Shown: piece after piece, positions 41,791-50,428 of the stretch
Layout: each line of letters starts with the position of its first letter
Position numbering within the stretch: the stretch's first letter is position 1
Source: Henriciella barbarensis
GTDB lineage: Bacteria > Pseudomonadota > Alphaproteobacteria > Caulobacterales > Hyphomonadaceae
Reading direction: 5' to 3'
Assembly: GCF_003576345.1 (NCBI RefSeq)
Contig: NZ_QWGB01000014.1
Coordinates: 230,847 to 294,846, forward strand
DNA: 64,000 nucleotides
Notes under the pieces: model-generated
What the model was told of the DNA's origin: nothing
Seen by the model: the letters and a program-made list of their open reading frames with translations, nothing else
Database searches by the model: none
Translations under genes and position numbers: made by a program

Positions 41791-44670
41791 ATGACAAAGG
41801 CGAACACCATGCGTCTGGCTTTCACGACGAGCGTTCTCGCGCTCGCCGTTGCGGCCTGTTCGGACACCAGCATTTCTTCACCAGGCGCGCCGGCTGTTCC
41901 TCCGCCGCCGCCACCGCCAACTTCGCCGCCCCCACCACCTCCATCTTCTTCCTCGATCCAGCTCATCCCATCTGCGGGTTGCCCGTCTGGCACGACCGAG
42001 ATCACGCTGCCTGCAATCGCTTCTGAAGGCCTTGCCAGTGTTGACGTCTGCGCCATCGGCGACACATCCGGCGGCGAAACGACCATCACCCAGGATGTCA
42101 CGATCCCGGCGGGTGTTTCGGTCGCCATCCGCGGCGCCGTCTTCATCGGGGAGGACGGCGGTACGTCGGCGACCCTGACCCTGGGCGAAGGCGCACGTCT
42201 GTTCGGTGCAGCAGTCGACGGCACCGGCGATGGCTCGGACGATTACATCGTTATCAGCCGCGGTTCACAGATCGATGTGAACGGCACTGCGACCGGCGTC
42301 GTTCGCATGACCGCGCGTGCTGCTGTCAACGACGAAGAGGCTGGTTCCAGCCTCATCGACAACTCGACCAACGCCCAGTGGGGCGGTCTGATCATCAACG
42401 GTTCCGCACCGATCAACGCCTGTATCGACTCAACGGCAACCGGCGGCACGGCGAGCTGTGAGAAATCCGGCGAAGGTGCTTCGGGCCTCTTCGGCGGCGC
42501 GGATGCAGCTGACGACTCCGGTGAAATCAACTATCTCAGCGTTGAGTATGCCGGCGCCCGTCTTACCAACGAAGACGAACTGAACGGCATCGCCTTCCAG
42601 GGTGTCGGCAGCGCAACCGAAGTTTCTCACGTTCAGGTCCACAACAACCTCGATGATGGTATCGAATGGTTCGGTGGCACCGTGAATGCCCGCTACGTCG
42701 TCGTCACTGGCGCTGGCGATGACTCGCTCGACTGGACTGACGGCTGGCAGGGCAATGTGCAGTACGCCGTTGTCTACTCTGACGTCCCGTCCTCCGGCGA
42801 TCCACGCGGAATTGAGGCTGACAACCGCGACGGCGACAATGACAAGGCGCCATTCTCGCGCCCGAACCTCGCCAACTTCACGCTGATTGGCACGTCCGGC
42901 AACCAGCAGGGCATCCTGCTGCGCCGTGGTACGCGCGGTAATATCGTGAACGGTATCGTCGCTGGTGGTTACACGCCGGGCCTCGATATCGATAGCGATC
43001 AGACCTACGCCAACCTCAACGACGACACGCTGAACGTTGAATCGCTCTTCATCGACGCGGCACAGACGCTCGCAACCGATAGCGATGACGGCCCGCTGCC
43101 TGCCTATGCTGCAACGAACAACATCATCGGCGGTGAAAACTCCCTGCAGAACCGTTTCTTCCCGGGCACACAGGAGCTTAACGTTACGGCTTCCAACATC
43201 CTCGACGGCAACTCCTTCTTTGATGATGTGAGCTTCGTTGGTGCCTTCTCTGCGAGCGAGACGCTTGCCAACAACTGGGCAAACTTTGCTCAGACCGGCA
43301 CGCTCTTTGCTCCTGTTGGTTGCCCAATGGGTACTACGGAGGGCGGCACGCTGGACGGCAAGACGCTCTGTCTCGTTCCCGGTGGCAACCTGACCTCCAA
43401 CCTCACCCTCTCAAACGGCGACCAGCTGATTTACGAATTGGACGGTGTCGTTGCTGTGGGTGTGGACCTTGGTCCGGATCCATCCTCACCCCTGCCGGGC
43501 GGCGTCTCTGCAACGCTCACCATCGAGCCGGGCGTCACGGTCGTTGGTGCCGACGCCGACGCTTACCTCATCGTTCGCCGCGGCTCGCGCCTCGTGACCA
43601 ACGGAACGGCGAACGCGCCTGTCGTCTTCACCGCACGCAGCGCGATCGAAAATCCTTCGTCGATCGAAGCTTCAACCAAAGGCATCTGGGGCGGTATCGT
43701 CATCAATGGGCGCGCGCCGATCAACGCCTGTATCGACGCAGGTGCGACCGGCGGTACGGTCAGCTGTGAGAAGTCCGGTGAAGGTGCTTCTGGCCTCTTC
43801 GGTGGCGCGACCTCTACGGATGACAGCGGTCGTCTGCGTTACACCCGCGTTCAGTATGCTGGTACCCGCCTCACCAATGAAGACGAGCTGAACGGCATCG
43901 CCTTCCAGGGTGTCGGTAGCGGTACGGAAGTCAGCTACGTCCAGGTTGCGAACAATCTCGATGACGGCATCGAATGGTTCGGCGGCACGGTCTCTGCAGA
44001 CCACGTGGTCGTCACCGGCGTCGGCGACGACTCCCTCGACTGGACCGATGGATGGACGGGCTCGCTTCAGTACGCGATTGCCTATCCAGGCGTTTCGCCA
44101 GACATGTCGGGCGACCCACGCGGCATCGAAGCTGACAACCGCGACGGTGATAATGACAAGACGCCTATCTCGGCGCCAAACCTTTCGAACTTCACCCTGA
44201 TCAACTCGGGCGACTCGGCCACCCAGCAGGGTGTCCTCCTTCGCCGGGGTACGCGCGGCGTCATCGCTAACGGCATCATCGCTGACTGGTCAGTCGGTCT
44301 CGATGTCGATAGCGACCAAACCTACACCAACGTCGGTGATGGCACGCTGCAGATCAAATCGCTCTTCCTCGACAATACGGAGAACTTCGCGACTGACGGC
44401 GACCGCCCAGGCGGTTCAGGCGAGGGCACGCCAGCCTTCGCTGGCGGTGACAACATCGTCACCGGTGCCAACTCGCTCACTGGCTTCACCTTCGTACCAG
44501 GTGCAGCGGGTGTGGTTCCGGGTGGTACCGAGCTTGGCGTGACGCCATTCGCAGTCGGCGGCATCGGCAACCTCCAGTCGACCTCCTACGTCGGCGCGGT
44601 TGCAGACAGCAACGACGACTGGTTCCTCGGCTGGACCGTCGACGTCGCAGGCGCGGAAACCAGCAAATAG
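41791..44670 (+). CDS. Large surface-type lipoprotein with internal duplication (candidate T2SS substrate)
   Basis: A 959-residue lipoprotein. The signal ends LAVAAC with Cys23 as lipidation site, followed by a Ser/Pro-rich linker with two oligoproline runs (about residues 36-55). The rest consists of two similar halves of roughly 360 residues (annotated as repeats), each with SCEKSGEGASGLFGGA, LTNEDELNGIAFQGVGS, NNLDDGIEWFGGTV and DSLDWTDGW, a pattern suggesting a right-handed parallel beta-helix. It lies directly upstream of a TonB receptor and gspC-N, recalling extracellular lipoproteins exported by type II secretion in Caulobacter. Substrate status is inferred. GGGGG precedes the start. 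Confidence 0.78.
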   Translation: MTKANTMRLAFTTSVLALAVAACSDTSISSPGAPAVPPPPPPPTSPPPPPPSSSSIQLIPSAGCPSGTTEITLPAIASEGLASVDVCAIGDTSGGETTITQDVTIPAGVSVAIRGAVFIGEDGGTSATLTLGEGARLFGAAVDGTGDGSDDYIVISRGSQIDVNGTATGVVRMTARAAVNDEEAGSSLIDNSTNAQWGGLIINGSAPINACIDSTATGGTASCEKSGEGASGLFGGADAADDSGEINYLSVEYAGARLTNEDELNGIAFQGVGSATEVSHVQVHNNLDDGIEWFGGTVNARYVVVTGAGDDSLDWTDGWQGNVQYAVVYSDVPSSGDPRGIEADNRDGDNDKAPFSRPNLANFTLIGTSGNQQGILLRRGTRGNIVNGIVAGGYTPGLDIDSDQTYANLNDDTLNVESLFIDAAQTLATDSDDGPLPAYAATNNIIGGENSLQNRFFPGTQELNVTASNILDGNSFFDDVSFVGAFSASETLANNWANFAQTGTLFAPVGCPMGTTEGGTLDGKTLCLVPGGNLTSNLTLSNGDQLIYELDGVVAVGVDLGPDPSSPLPGGVSATLTIEPGVTVVGADADAYLIVRRGSRLVTNGTANAPVVFTARSAIENPSSIEASTKGIWGGIVINGRAPINACIDAGATGGTVSCEKSGEGASGLFGGATSTDDSGRLRYTRVQYAGTRLTNEDELNGIAFQGVGSGTEVSYVQVANNLDDGIEWFGGTVSADHVVVTGVGDDSLDWTDGWTGSLQYAIAYPGVSPDMSGDPRGIEADNRDGDNDKTPISAPNLSNFTLINSGDSATQQGVLLRRGTRGVIANGIIADWSVGLDVDSDQTYTNVGDGTLQIKSLFLDNTENFATDGDRPGGSGEGTPAFAGGDNIVTGANSLTGFTFVPGAAGVVPGGTELGVTPFAVGGIGNLQSTSYVGAVADSNDDWFLGWTVDVAGAETSK
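41971..43056 (+). repeat. Internal gene duplication, copy A
   Basis: This in-frame segment runs from GCPSGTTE to ESLFID and is matched by copy B (43312-44373). Long blocks are nearly identical at the protein level, for instance LTNEDELNGIAFQGVGS, DDGIEWFGGTV, DSLDWTDGW, GDPRGIEADNRDGDNDK and LLRRGTRG. The first part of each copy is more divergent. Boundaries are approximate. Confidence 0.85.
43312..44373 (+). repeat. Internal gene duplication, copy B
   Basis: This segment runs from GCPMGTTE to KSLFLD and parallels copy A at 41971-43056. The strongest conservation covers the middle two thirds. The duplication lies within a single reading frame, so the protein has two tandem homologous domains. 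Confidence 0.85.
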
Positions 44671-44688
44671 GCCTTTCGAAAAGATCGG

Positions 44689-44725
44689 GGCAGGGCGGTT
44701 TTCTCTCAGGAGAGACTGCCCTGCC
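44689..44725 (+). promoter_or_regulatory. Strong stem-loop after the lipoprotein gene
   Basis: GGCAGGGC (44689-44696) pairs with GCCCTGCC (44718-44725). The interior contains a further TCTCT/AGAGA stem with a CAGG loop. No T-run follows, so it is more likely an mRNA 3'-end stabiliser or partial attenuator than a full terminator. It sits between the lipoprotein stop and the TonB receptor start. Confidence 0.65.
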
Positions 44726-44748
44726 TCATCACATTCAATCGCTCATTC

Positions 44749-44764
44749 GAGAGGGAAACCTCTC
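44749..44764 (+). promoter_or_regulatory. GNRA-tetraloop hairpin before the TonB receptor gene
   Basis: GAGAGG, GAAA, CCTCTC forms a perfect six-base stem closed by a GAAA tetraloop. It ends 17 bases before the receptor ATG, close enough to influence ribosome access or 5' mRNA stability of the downstream cistron. Confidence 0.6.
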
Positions 44765-44781
44765 AGCCCGATGGGGAAGTC

Positions 44782-47481
44782 ATGAAAAAACCCTCTAATT
44801 ACCTGCGCTTCGCATTGCTCGCTGGTGCCTCCGCAGCATGTCTCGCTTCCGCATCGGTTGCGCAGGACACCACCGCCCAGGATACAACTGCAAACGAAGA
44901 GGCGGCTGAAGAGTTGCGCCAGCAAAGCGTTGTTGTCCGCGGCCAGTTCATTCCAGACGAGAAGCGTTCCACGTCTGAGGTTTCAAGCCTTATCGACGCT
45001 GGCGATTTTCAGGTGACCGGAGACAGCGATGCAGCGGCTGCGCTTGCGCGTGTCGCAGGTATCTCCACCGCTCAGGACCGTTTTGTCTATGTTCGCGGTC
45101 TCAATGAGCGCTATTCCAGCGCTACGCTGAACGGTTCCCCGCTGCCAAGCCCTGAGCCACTGCGCCGGGTTGCGCCGCTCGATCTTTTCCCGACTTCGGT
45201 TCTGGAAAGCATTCTGGTTCAGAAGACTTTCTCCCCGCAGCTTCCGGGTGAGTTCGGCGGCGGTCTGGTCGACATCCGCACCAAGGCGGTGCCGGATGAA
45301 GCCTTCTTCGAAATTTCAGCCTCTGTGTCGGGGGACACGGAAACGACGTTCCAGGATGGCCTTCTCTATGACGGCACCGATCAGGACTTCCTCGGTATCT
45401 CCGGCTCTGACCGCGACATGCCGACCATCCCCGAAACGGGCGTCGATTCGGATTTTGCCCGTGCGCTTACGGACAATTCCAGCCTGCTCATTATCCAGGA
45501 AGGCACGGTTCCGGCTGATGTCGGCTTTAGCCTGTCCGGTGGGAATCTCTATGAGCTGAACCAGGACATCTCCATGGGTGTTCTCGTTGCCGCATCGTAC
45601 TCGAATGCCTGGCGCACCCGCCAAGGCACGCGCGGCTTTGCAGACAGCGCGGGCACCGGTCTTTCCGAGCGTTTCAATTACGACTTCTACTCAACGGAAA
45701 ACTCCGTTGATGTGAACGGCTTCGCGACGATTGGCTTCGACCTCTATGACAATCATGAGGTCAAGGGCACGGCGCTTATTGTGCGTTCTTCCGACAAGGA
45801 AGCGCGCACGGTTCAGGGTGTCGATTTTGACGACAATTTTGAACGTGATGACGCGGTTGAATGGTTCGAGCGCCAGCTCTGGACCACGCAGCTCGCCGGT
45901 GAGCATTTCTTCCCCGGCCTGATGGACCTCAAGGTCGAGTGGCGCGCTTCCTATTCCGAAGCGCTTCGCGATGCGCCGTATCAGTTCAACATCCTGTATC
46001 AGGACTCCGGTAACGGCCTGCAGACGCTTTCGAATGCAGCGGACACCACGTTTGGCTTTAGCCGCATCGATGACAGCTCGCGTGATCTCGGTATCGACTT
46101 GGAGCTTCCGCTGACGCTTGGCGGCAGCGATTGCAACTTCTTCTGCGAAACCGATCTTCGGGCCGGTTACGCCTATACGGAGAATGACCGGACGGCGACC
46201 TCGCGCCTCTTTGCGATCGAGGGCCTGCCAACCTCCAGCACGCGCATCGATTACCTGTTCAATGCACTCGCAGGCACTGGCGAACTCGGCGTCAGTTCCA
46301 TCGGCGGTTCGGCTTTCCCGGAACGTTATCAGGCTACGCTTGAAGTGGATGCTGGCTATGTCGGTCTCGACACGCAGATTACGCCATATATTCGCGGCGC
46401 GATTGGTGCCCGCTATGAGCGCGCAATCGAAGTCGTCGACACGCTGGTCATTGGCGCAGATCCATCGACCAACTTCGTTGAGGCCTGCATTGAACGTCAG
46501 CCTGATGGAAGTTGTGAGCACACTGAAGATGTGCTGCCGGCAGCGACGATCACATGGAACCCGTTTGACGAGCTTCAGGTGCGTGCTGGCTATTCCGAGA
46601 CTTTGACCCGCCCCCAATTTCGCGAACTGGCACCAACGGAATTCCTCAACACCGAAACCGATGTGAACTTCCTCGGTAACCCGTTCCTCGTGAACGCTGA
46701 GATCAAGAATTACGACATCCGCGGCGAGTACTATTTTGGTCGCGATCAGTTCATCACGCTTGGCGCGTTCTACAAGGACATGACGCGCCCGATCGAAGAG
46801 ATCAACCAGCGTACCGGTGACACGCCGAAAACGACGTTCATCAACGTGCCAAGTGCAGAGCTTTACGGTGTCGAGATCGAATACGAACAACGCCTGCCGC
46901 TGTTCGACAAGTTCGGCTGGGACTTCTTCCGCGACCGCGACCTGACGATGAAGGCCAACTATACCTGGTCGGAATCTGAAGTGTCGGCAGGCCGCGATCC
47001 GAATGATCTCGGCCTGACCAGCGCAGAATTCTGTGCTCGGTTCGAAGACGAGTGCGTCGTCACCAACCAGCAGCCGCTTGACCCGGAGCCGTTCCTGCTG
47101 CCGGGTGCCGGCCTCATCGATGATGGTCGTCAGCTTCAGGGTCAATCAGAGCATCTCGCCAACTTCCAGCTCATCTATGAAGACGTCGACGCGATGCGCG
47201 AAGTCAGCCTTCTGATGAACTATGCAAGTGAGCGGATCCGTTCGGGTGAGGCGCTGGCCCTGAACATCCCGGCTATCATTGAAGAGCCGCCGGTCACCGT
47301 CGACATCGTCTGGAACCAGGGCTTCATGGCCTGGGGCGGCGAATATGAGTTCTCGCTCAAGGTCGAGAACCTGTTCGGCGACTCGTATGAAGCCTATCAG
47401 ACCGCCGGCGGCGACCGCGTGGATGTTGATGTCTATGACCTCGGCACGTCCATCGGCTTTGGCCTGAAGCGTCGCTTCTAG
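44782..47481 (+). CDS. TonB-dependent outer-membrane receptor
   Basis: An 899-residue outer-membrane transporter. A signal peptide of about 27 residues precedes a plug domain with DRFVYVRGLNERYSSATLNG and PGEFGGGLVDIRTKAV (about 85-175), and a 22-strand-type barrel follows, ending in the terminal Phe signature (GFGLKRRF). No clear TonB box is obvious between the signal peptide and plug. It probably imports a ligand captured or released by the surface lipoprotein encoded just upstream. The substrate is unknown. It is followed, 109 bases on, by the gsp operon. Confidence 0.9.
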   Translation: MKKPSNYLRFALLAGASAACLASASVAQDTTAQDTTANEEAAEELRQQSVVVRGQFIPDEKRSTSEVSSLIDAGDFQVTGDSDAAAALARVAGISTAQDRFVYVRGLNERYSSATLNGSPLPSPEPLRRVAPLDLFPTSVLESILVQKTFSPQLPGEFGGGLVDIRTKAVPDEAFFEISASVSGDTETTFQDGLLYDGTDQDFLGISGSDRDMPTIPETGVDSDFARALTDNSSLLIIQEGTVPADVGFSLSGGNLYELNQDISMGVLVAASYSNAWRTRQGTRGFADSAGTGLSERFNYDFYSTENSVDVNGFATIGFDLYDNHEVKGTALIVRSSDKEARTVQGVDFDDNFERDDAVEWFERQLWTTQLAGEHFFPGLMDLKVEWRASYSEALRDAPYQFNILYQDSGNGLQTLSNAADTTFGFSRIDDSSRDLGIDLELPLTLGGSDCNFFCETDLRAGYAYTENDRTATSRLFAIEGLPTSSTRIDYLFNALAGTGELGVSSIGGSAFPERYQATLEVDAGYVGLDTQITPYIRGAIGARYERAIEVVDTLVIGADPSTNFVEACIERQPDGSCEHTEDVLPAATITWNPFDELQVRAGYSETLTRPQFRELAPTEFLNTETDVNFLGNPFLVNAEIKNYDIRGEYYFGRDQFITLGAFYKDMTRPIEEINQRTGDTPKTTFINVPSAELYGVEIEYEQRLPLFDKFGWDFFRDRDLTMKANYTWSESEVSAGRDPNDLGLTSAEFCARFEDECVVTNQQPLDPEPFLLPGAGLIDDGRQLQGQSEHLANFQLIYEDVDAMREVSLLMNYASERIRSGEALALNIPAIIEEPPVTVDIVWNQGFMAWGGEYEFSLKVENLFGDSYEAYQTAGGDRVDVDVYDLGTSIGFGLKRRF

Positions 47482-47549
47482 ACTGCGTGTGGCAGCTGCG
47501 CCGCACCTCGGCAGGCTTTCAACGCGTATCAGTTAAGATATACCGGAAC

Positions 47550-47572
47550 GGGGGCAGGTTGATCCTGTCCCC
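47550..47572 (+). promoter_or_regulatory. Stem-loop between the TonB receptor gene and gspC
   Basis: GGGGGCAGG pairs with CCTGTCCCC over nine positions (one G-T pair) around a TTGAT loop. No T-run follows. It is a candidate attenuator or processing site that would reduce gsp expression relative to the receptor. Confidence 0.55.
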
Positions 47573-47590
47573 GGACCATTGAGGGATGGT

Positions 47591-48463
47591 ATGAATTTTC
47601 AGGGACGAATATCGCTGCCGGACAATGCCGGGCGCCTGCTCGATGGCGTGCGGACAGTCCTGCAATTCGTTCTTGTTGTCGTCATCGCCATGCTCCTCGC
47701 ACGCATAGGATGGCTGCTTGTTGCGCCATCAGACGCGGTCTCATCGCTGAGGGTGAGTCCGTTGCCGTCACCGATACAGCAGGTCACCAGATCCAGTGCC
47801 CGCGGTGATCTCTCCCTGTTAATGACGACCAACCCGTTCGTTTCCTCGGGCCGGGCGCCAAGCGCTGTCCCCGACGCGCCAGAAACGACGCTGAACCTAA
47901 AACTGGCAGCGATCTTCATGTCGACAGATCCGGCTGCTGACTCGGCGACGATCGTGACGCCCGACAACCGTTCACAGCGGTTCCAGCCCGGTGATGAGAT
48001 CATTCCGGGCACAGAGCTTGTCCGGGTGCTGGGCGACCGGGTCATCATATCGCGAAATGGCGCCGACGAGACGCTCATGCGCGGCGGCCGTGAGTCAGGA
48101 CTTTCGGTTATCGGAGATGCCGGTGATTTGGCTGAAGACCCTTCCACGGCAGAAATGCAGCCTACGCCACTGTTTGAAGCGGGCGTCAGCGCCAGAACGC
48201 TTCTCGCCAGTCTCAACCCTGCCGCCGATATGTCGAACGGCGTTGTTGACGCGTTCGTGCTTCAACCGCGTAGCAACCCGGCGATCATGCAACGGGCCGG
48301 TCTCCAGGCAGGCGACCGCCTGATCCGTATCAACCAAAAACCTGTCCGTGACCTCGACCCCGCAGCGCTCGCTGCGGAATTGAGTTCGGCGCAGACTGTC
48401 AGCGTGACAGTCATGCGTGCCGGGGAGACACAAAATCTCGACATTCGTTTCGAGGAGAGATGA
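47591..48463 (+). CDS. gspC: Type II secretion protein C
   Basis: A 290-residue inner-membrane protein. One membrane helix (TVLQFVLVVVIAMLLARIGW, about residues 20-39) is followed by the HR domain (LNLKLAAIFMSTDP ... SQRFQPGDEIIPGTELVRVL, about 100-150) and a C-terminal PDZ-type domain (MQRAGLQAGDRLIRINQKPV, about 235-285). It links the inner-membrane platform to the GspD secretin. GAGGGA lies upstream of ATG 47591; an in-frame TTG at 47579 is less likely. It leads the gspC-N operon. Confidence 0.88.
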   Translation: MNFQGRISLPDNAGRLLDGVRTVLQFVLVVVIAMLLARIGWLLVAPSDAVSSLRVSPLPSPIQQVTRSSARGDLSLLMTTNPFVSSGRAPSAVPDAPETTLNLKLAAIFMSTDPAADSATIVTPDNRSQRFQPGDEIIPGTELVRVLGDRVIISRNGADETLMRGGRESGLSVIGDAGDLAEDPSTAEMQPTPLFEAGVSARTLLASLNPAADMSNGVVDAFVLQPRSNPAIMQRAGLQAGDRLIRINQKPVRDLDPAALAAELSSAQTVSVTVMRAGETQNLDIRFEER

Positions 48464-48464
48464 C

Positions 48465-50396
48465 ATGATGAAGAAACTCCTCGCGGCTATTGCGATGCTC
48501 GGCCTTGGAGTGCAGCCGATGCCTGCTGAAGCGCAGGGTGGGCGCCACGTACTCAGCCTCGACGATGTCGAGATCACTGCCCTGATCGATGACGTCGCGA
48601 CGATCACCGGCTATACGTTCATCCTGCATCCCGATGTCGGCCGCACGCGTGTAACTGTGCTTTCGCAAACACCGATGACCACGAATGAAGTGTTCGAAGT
48701 CTTTCTTTCGACCCTTCGTGTGAACGGTTTTGCAGCCATTCCCGCAGGCCGCGGTGTCTACCGCGTTGTGCCGGAAGTTCTCGCAGTCGGCGAGGCCGGC
48801 GGACCGGCAAGTGGGCCAAACGCGTTCGTAACTCAGGTTTTCGCGCTCGACAGTTTCGGGGCTGTTGAAGCGGCTCAGATGTTGAAGCCGATCATTGATG
48901 CGCAGGGGCAGGTCGTTGCGAATGCGCGCTCCAACTCAGTGGTCGTTGTCGATTATGCTTCCAACATGCCGCGCATCCGCGAAGTTATTCAGTCACTCGA
49001 TTCTGCAGACCGCTCAGAGCTTCGCACAATATCGCTCAAGAGCGTTCCGGCGCGTGAGATGGAGACAATCCTCGTCAACCTCCTCGGCACGCAGGATGGC
49101 AATGTGCGCGAAAACTTCGAGGTAACTGCCTCGCAGACCAGCAATTCCGTGATCATTCGCGGGGATGCGCCGACCGTCGCGCGGGCCGTTCAGGTCGCGA
49201 CTGAACTCGACGCCGCGGAGCCGACGCGTGACAATATCCGTGTCATCTCTCTCAACAATGCGACGGCGGAAGAGATCGCGCCGGTTCTGGAATCGCTTGC
49301 TGCGACCATGGCGGATCAGCGTGGCCCCGCCGAGAATGCTGCGCCGCCCGCGACCATCGCCGCGCATGTAGAGTCGAACTCTCTTGTGATAAGCGCGACG
49401 CCGGACACACTCCTGGCGATGGAGCGCGTTATCGATGCGCTGGACCAGCGCCGTGCGCAGGTGCTTGTCGAAGCGATCATCGTGGAGATGTCCGACGATA
49501 CGGCGCGCGAGCTTGGTGTTCAGTTCCTGCTATCGGGTACGGGCGACAGCACCACACCTTTTGCATCGACGAATTTTTCCCGTTCCGCGCCGAACCTGCT
49601 GGCGCTTGCTGGCGCGATCATCGACCCCGATATCGGCGGCGGTGAGGGCGGCAACCAGTTCACCAATGCGGCGATCAACTCACTGCTTGGCGTGAATGGC
49701 AGCGTCCTTGGCATCGGCGGTCAGGATGGCGACACACTGTTTGGCGCGATCATCAACGCAGTCGAGCAGGACACGAATTCCCGTGTTCTTTCCAAGCCGT
49801 TCAACATGACGCTCGACAATGGAACATCGTCTCTTCTGGTCGGTCAGGATGTACCGCTGACGTCAGGCGAAGTCCTCGGAAACGACAACTCCAACCCGTT
49901 CCGCACGGTAGAGCGTGAGCAGGTCGGCGTTAAGCTCGAAGTCACGCCCCGTATCTCTTCCGACAGTACGATCCGCCTCGATATCTATCAGGAAGTCTCC
50001 AGCGTCGATGACTTTATCGGCGGCGGCTTCTCGCCCGATATCATCCTGAATACGCGGGAATTCCGCACCAGCCTTCTGGCTGATGATGGCGAGATCATCG
50101 TGCTCGGCGGCCTGATTGAGCAGACAGACTCGACAGTCAATTCCAAGGTGCCGTTCCTGGGCGACATTCCGGTCGCCGGAAATCTCTTCAAGTCCGAAGG
50201 CCGGTCCAATACCCGCACCAATCTGATGATCTTCATCAAGCCGACCATCGTGCGCAGCCGCGGTGATGCCCAGAACGTGACCGCCCGAAACTACAACTAT
50301 ATCCGCGCGCAGGAGCTCCTGCGTGCGCAGGAAGGCGAAATCACCCTCGATACCTTCCTCGACGAAGTGCTCGGCCCACCGGCGACCAGCGAATAG
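48465..50396 (+). CDS. gspD: Type II secretion outer-membrane secretin
   Basis: A 643-residue protein with a signal peptide (through AEA, about residue 24), N0-N3 domains (for instance VFALDSFGAVEAAQMLKPII, SNSVIIRGDAPTVARAVQVA and SNSLVISATPDTLLAMERVI) and a C-terminal secretin barrel with VPLTSGEV and IVLGGLIEQTDS motifs. It forms the multimeric outer-membrane channel. Its start lies one base after the gspC stop. No adjacent gspS pilotin is recognisable, unless the lipoprotein at 58563 serves. Confidence 0.93.
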   Translation: MMKKLLAAIAMLGLGVQPMPAEAQGGRHVLSLDDVEITALIDDVATITGYTFILHPDVGRTRVTVLSQTPMTTNEVFEVFLSTLRVNGFAAIPAGRGVYRVVPEVLAVGEAGGPASGPNAFVTQVFALDSFGAVEAAQMLKPIIDAQGQVVANARSNSVVVVDYASNMPRIREVIQSLDSADRSELRTISLKSVPAREMETILVNLLGTQDGNVRENFEVTASQTSNSVIIRGDAPTVARAVQVATELDAAEPTRDNIRVISLNNATAEEIAPVLESLAATMADQRGPAENAAPPATIAAHVESNSLVISATPDTLLAMERVIDALDQRRAQVLVEAIIVEMSDDTARELGVQFLLSGTGDSTTPFASTNFSRSAPNLLALAGAIIDPDIGGGEGGNQFTNAAINSLLGVNGSVLGIGGQDGDTLFGAIINAVEQDTNSRVLSKPFNMTLDNGTSSLLVGQDVPLTSGEVLGNDNSNPFRTVEREQVGVKLEVTPRISSDSTIRLDIYQEVSSVDDFIGGGFSPDIILNTREFRTSLLADDGEIIVLGGLIEQTDSTVNSKVPFLGDIPVAGNLFKSEGRSNTRTNLMIFIKPTIVRSRGDAQNVTARNYNYIRAQELLRAQEGEITLDTFLDEVLGPPATSE

Positions 50397-50428
50397 ACCG
50401 CAGGCTGCAGCCTGCAGATTGAGTAGAG

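Noticed and set aside
45691-47145. A 484-codon open frame antisense to the TonB receptor gene
   Set aside because: It lies wholly inside the receptor gene on the other strand, its translation has no domain pattern, and GC-rich codon bias creates such mirror frames.
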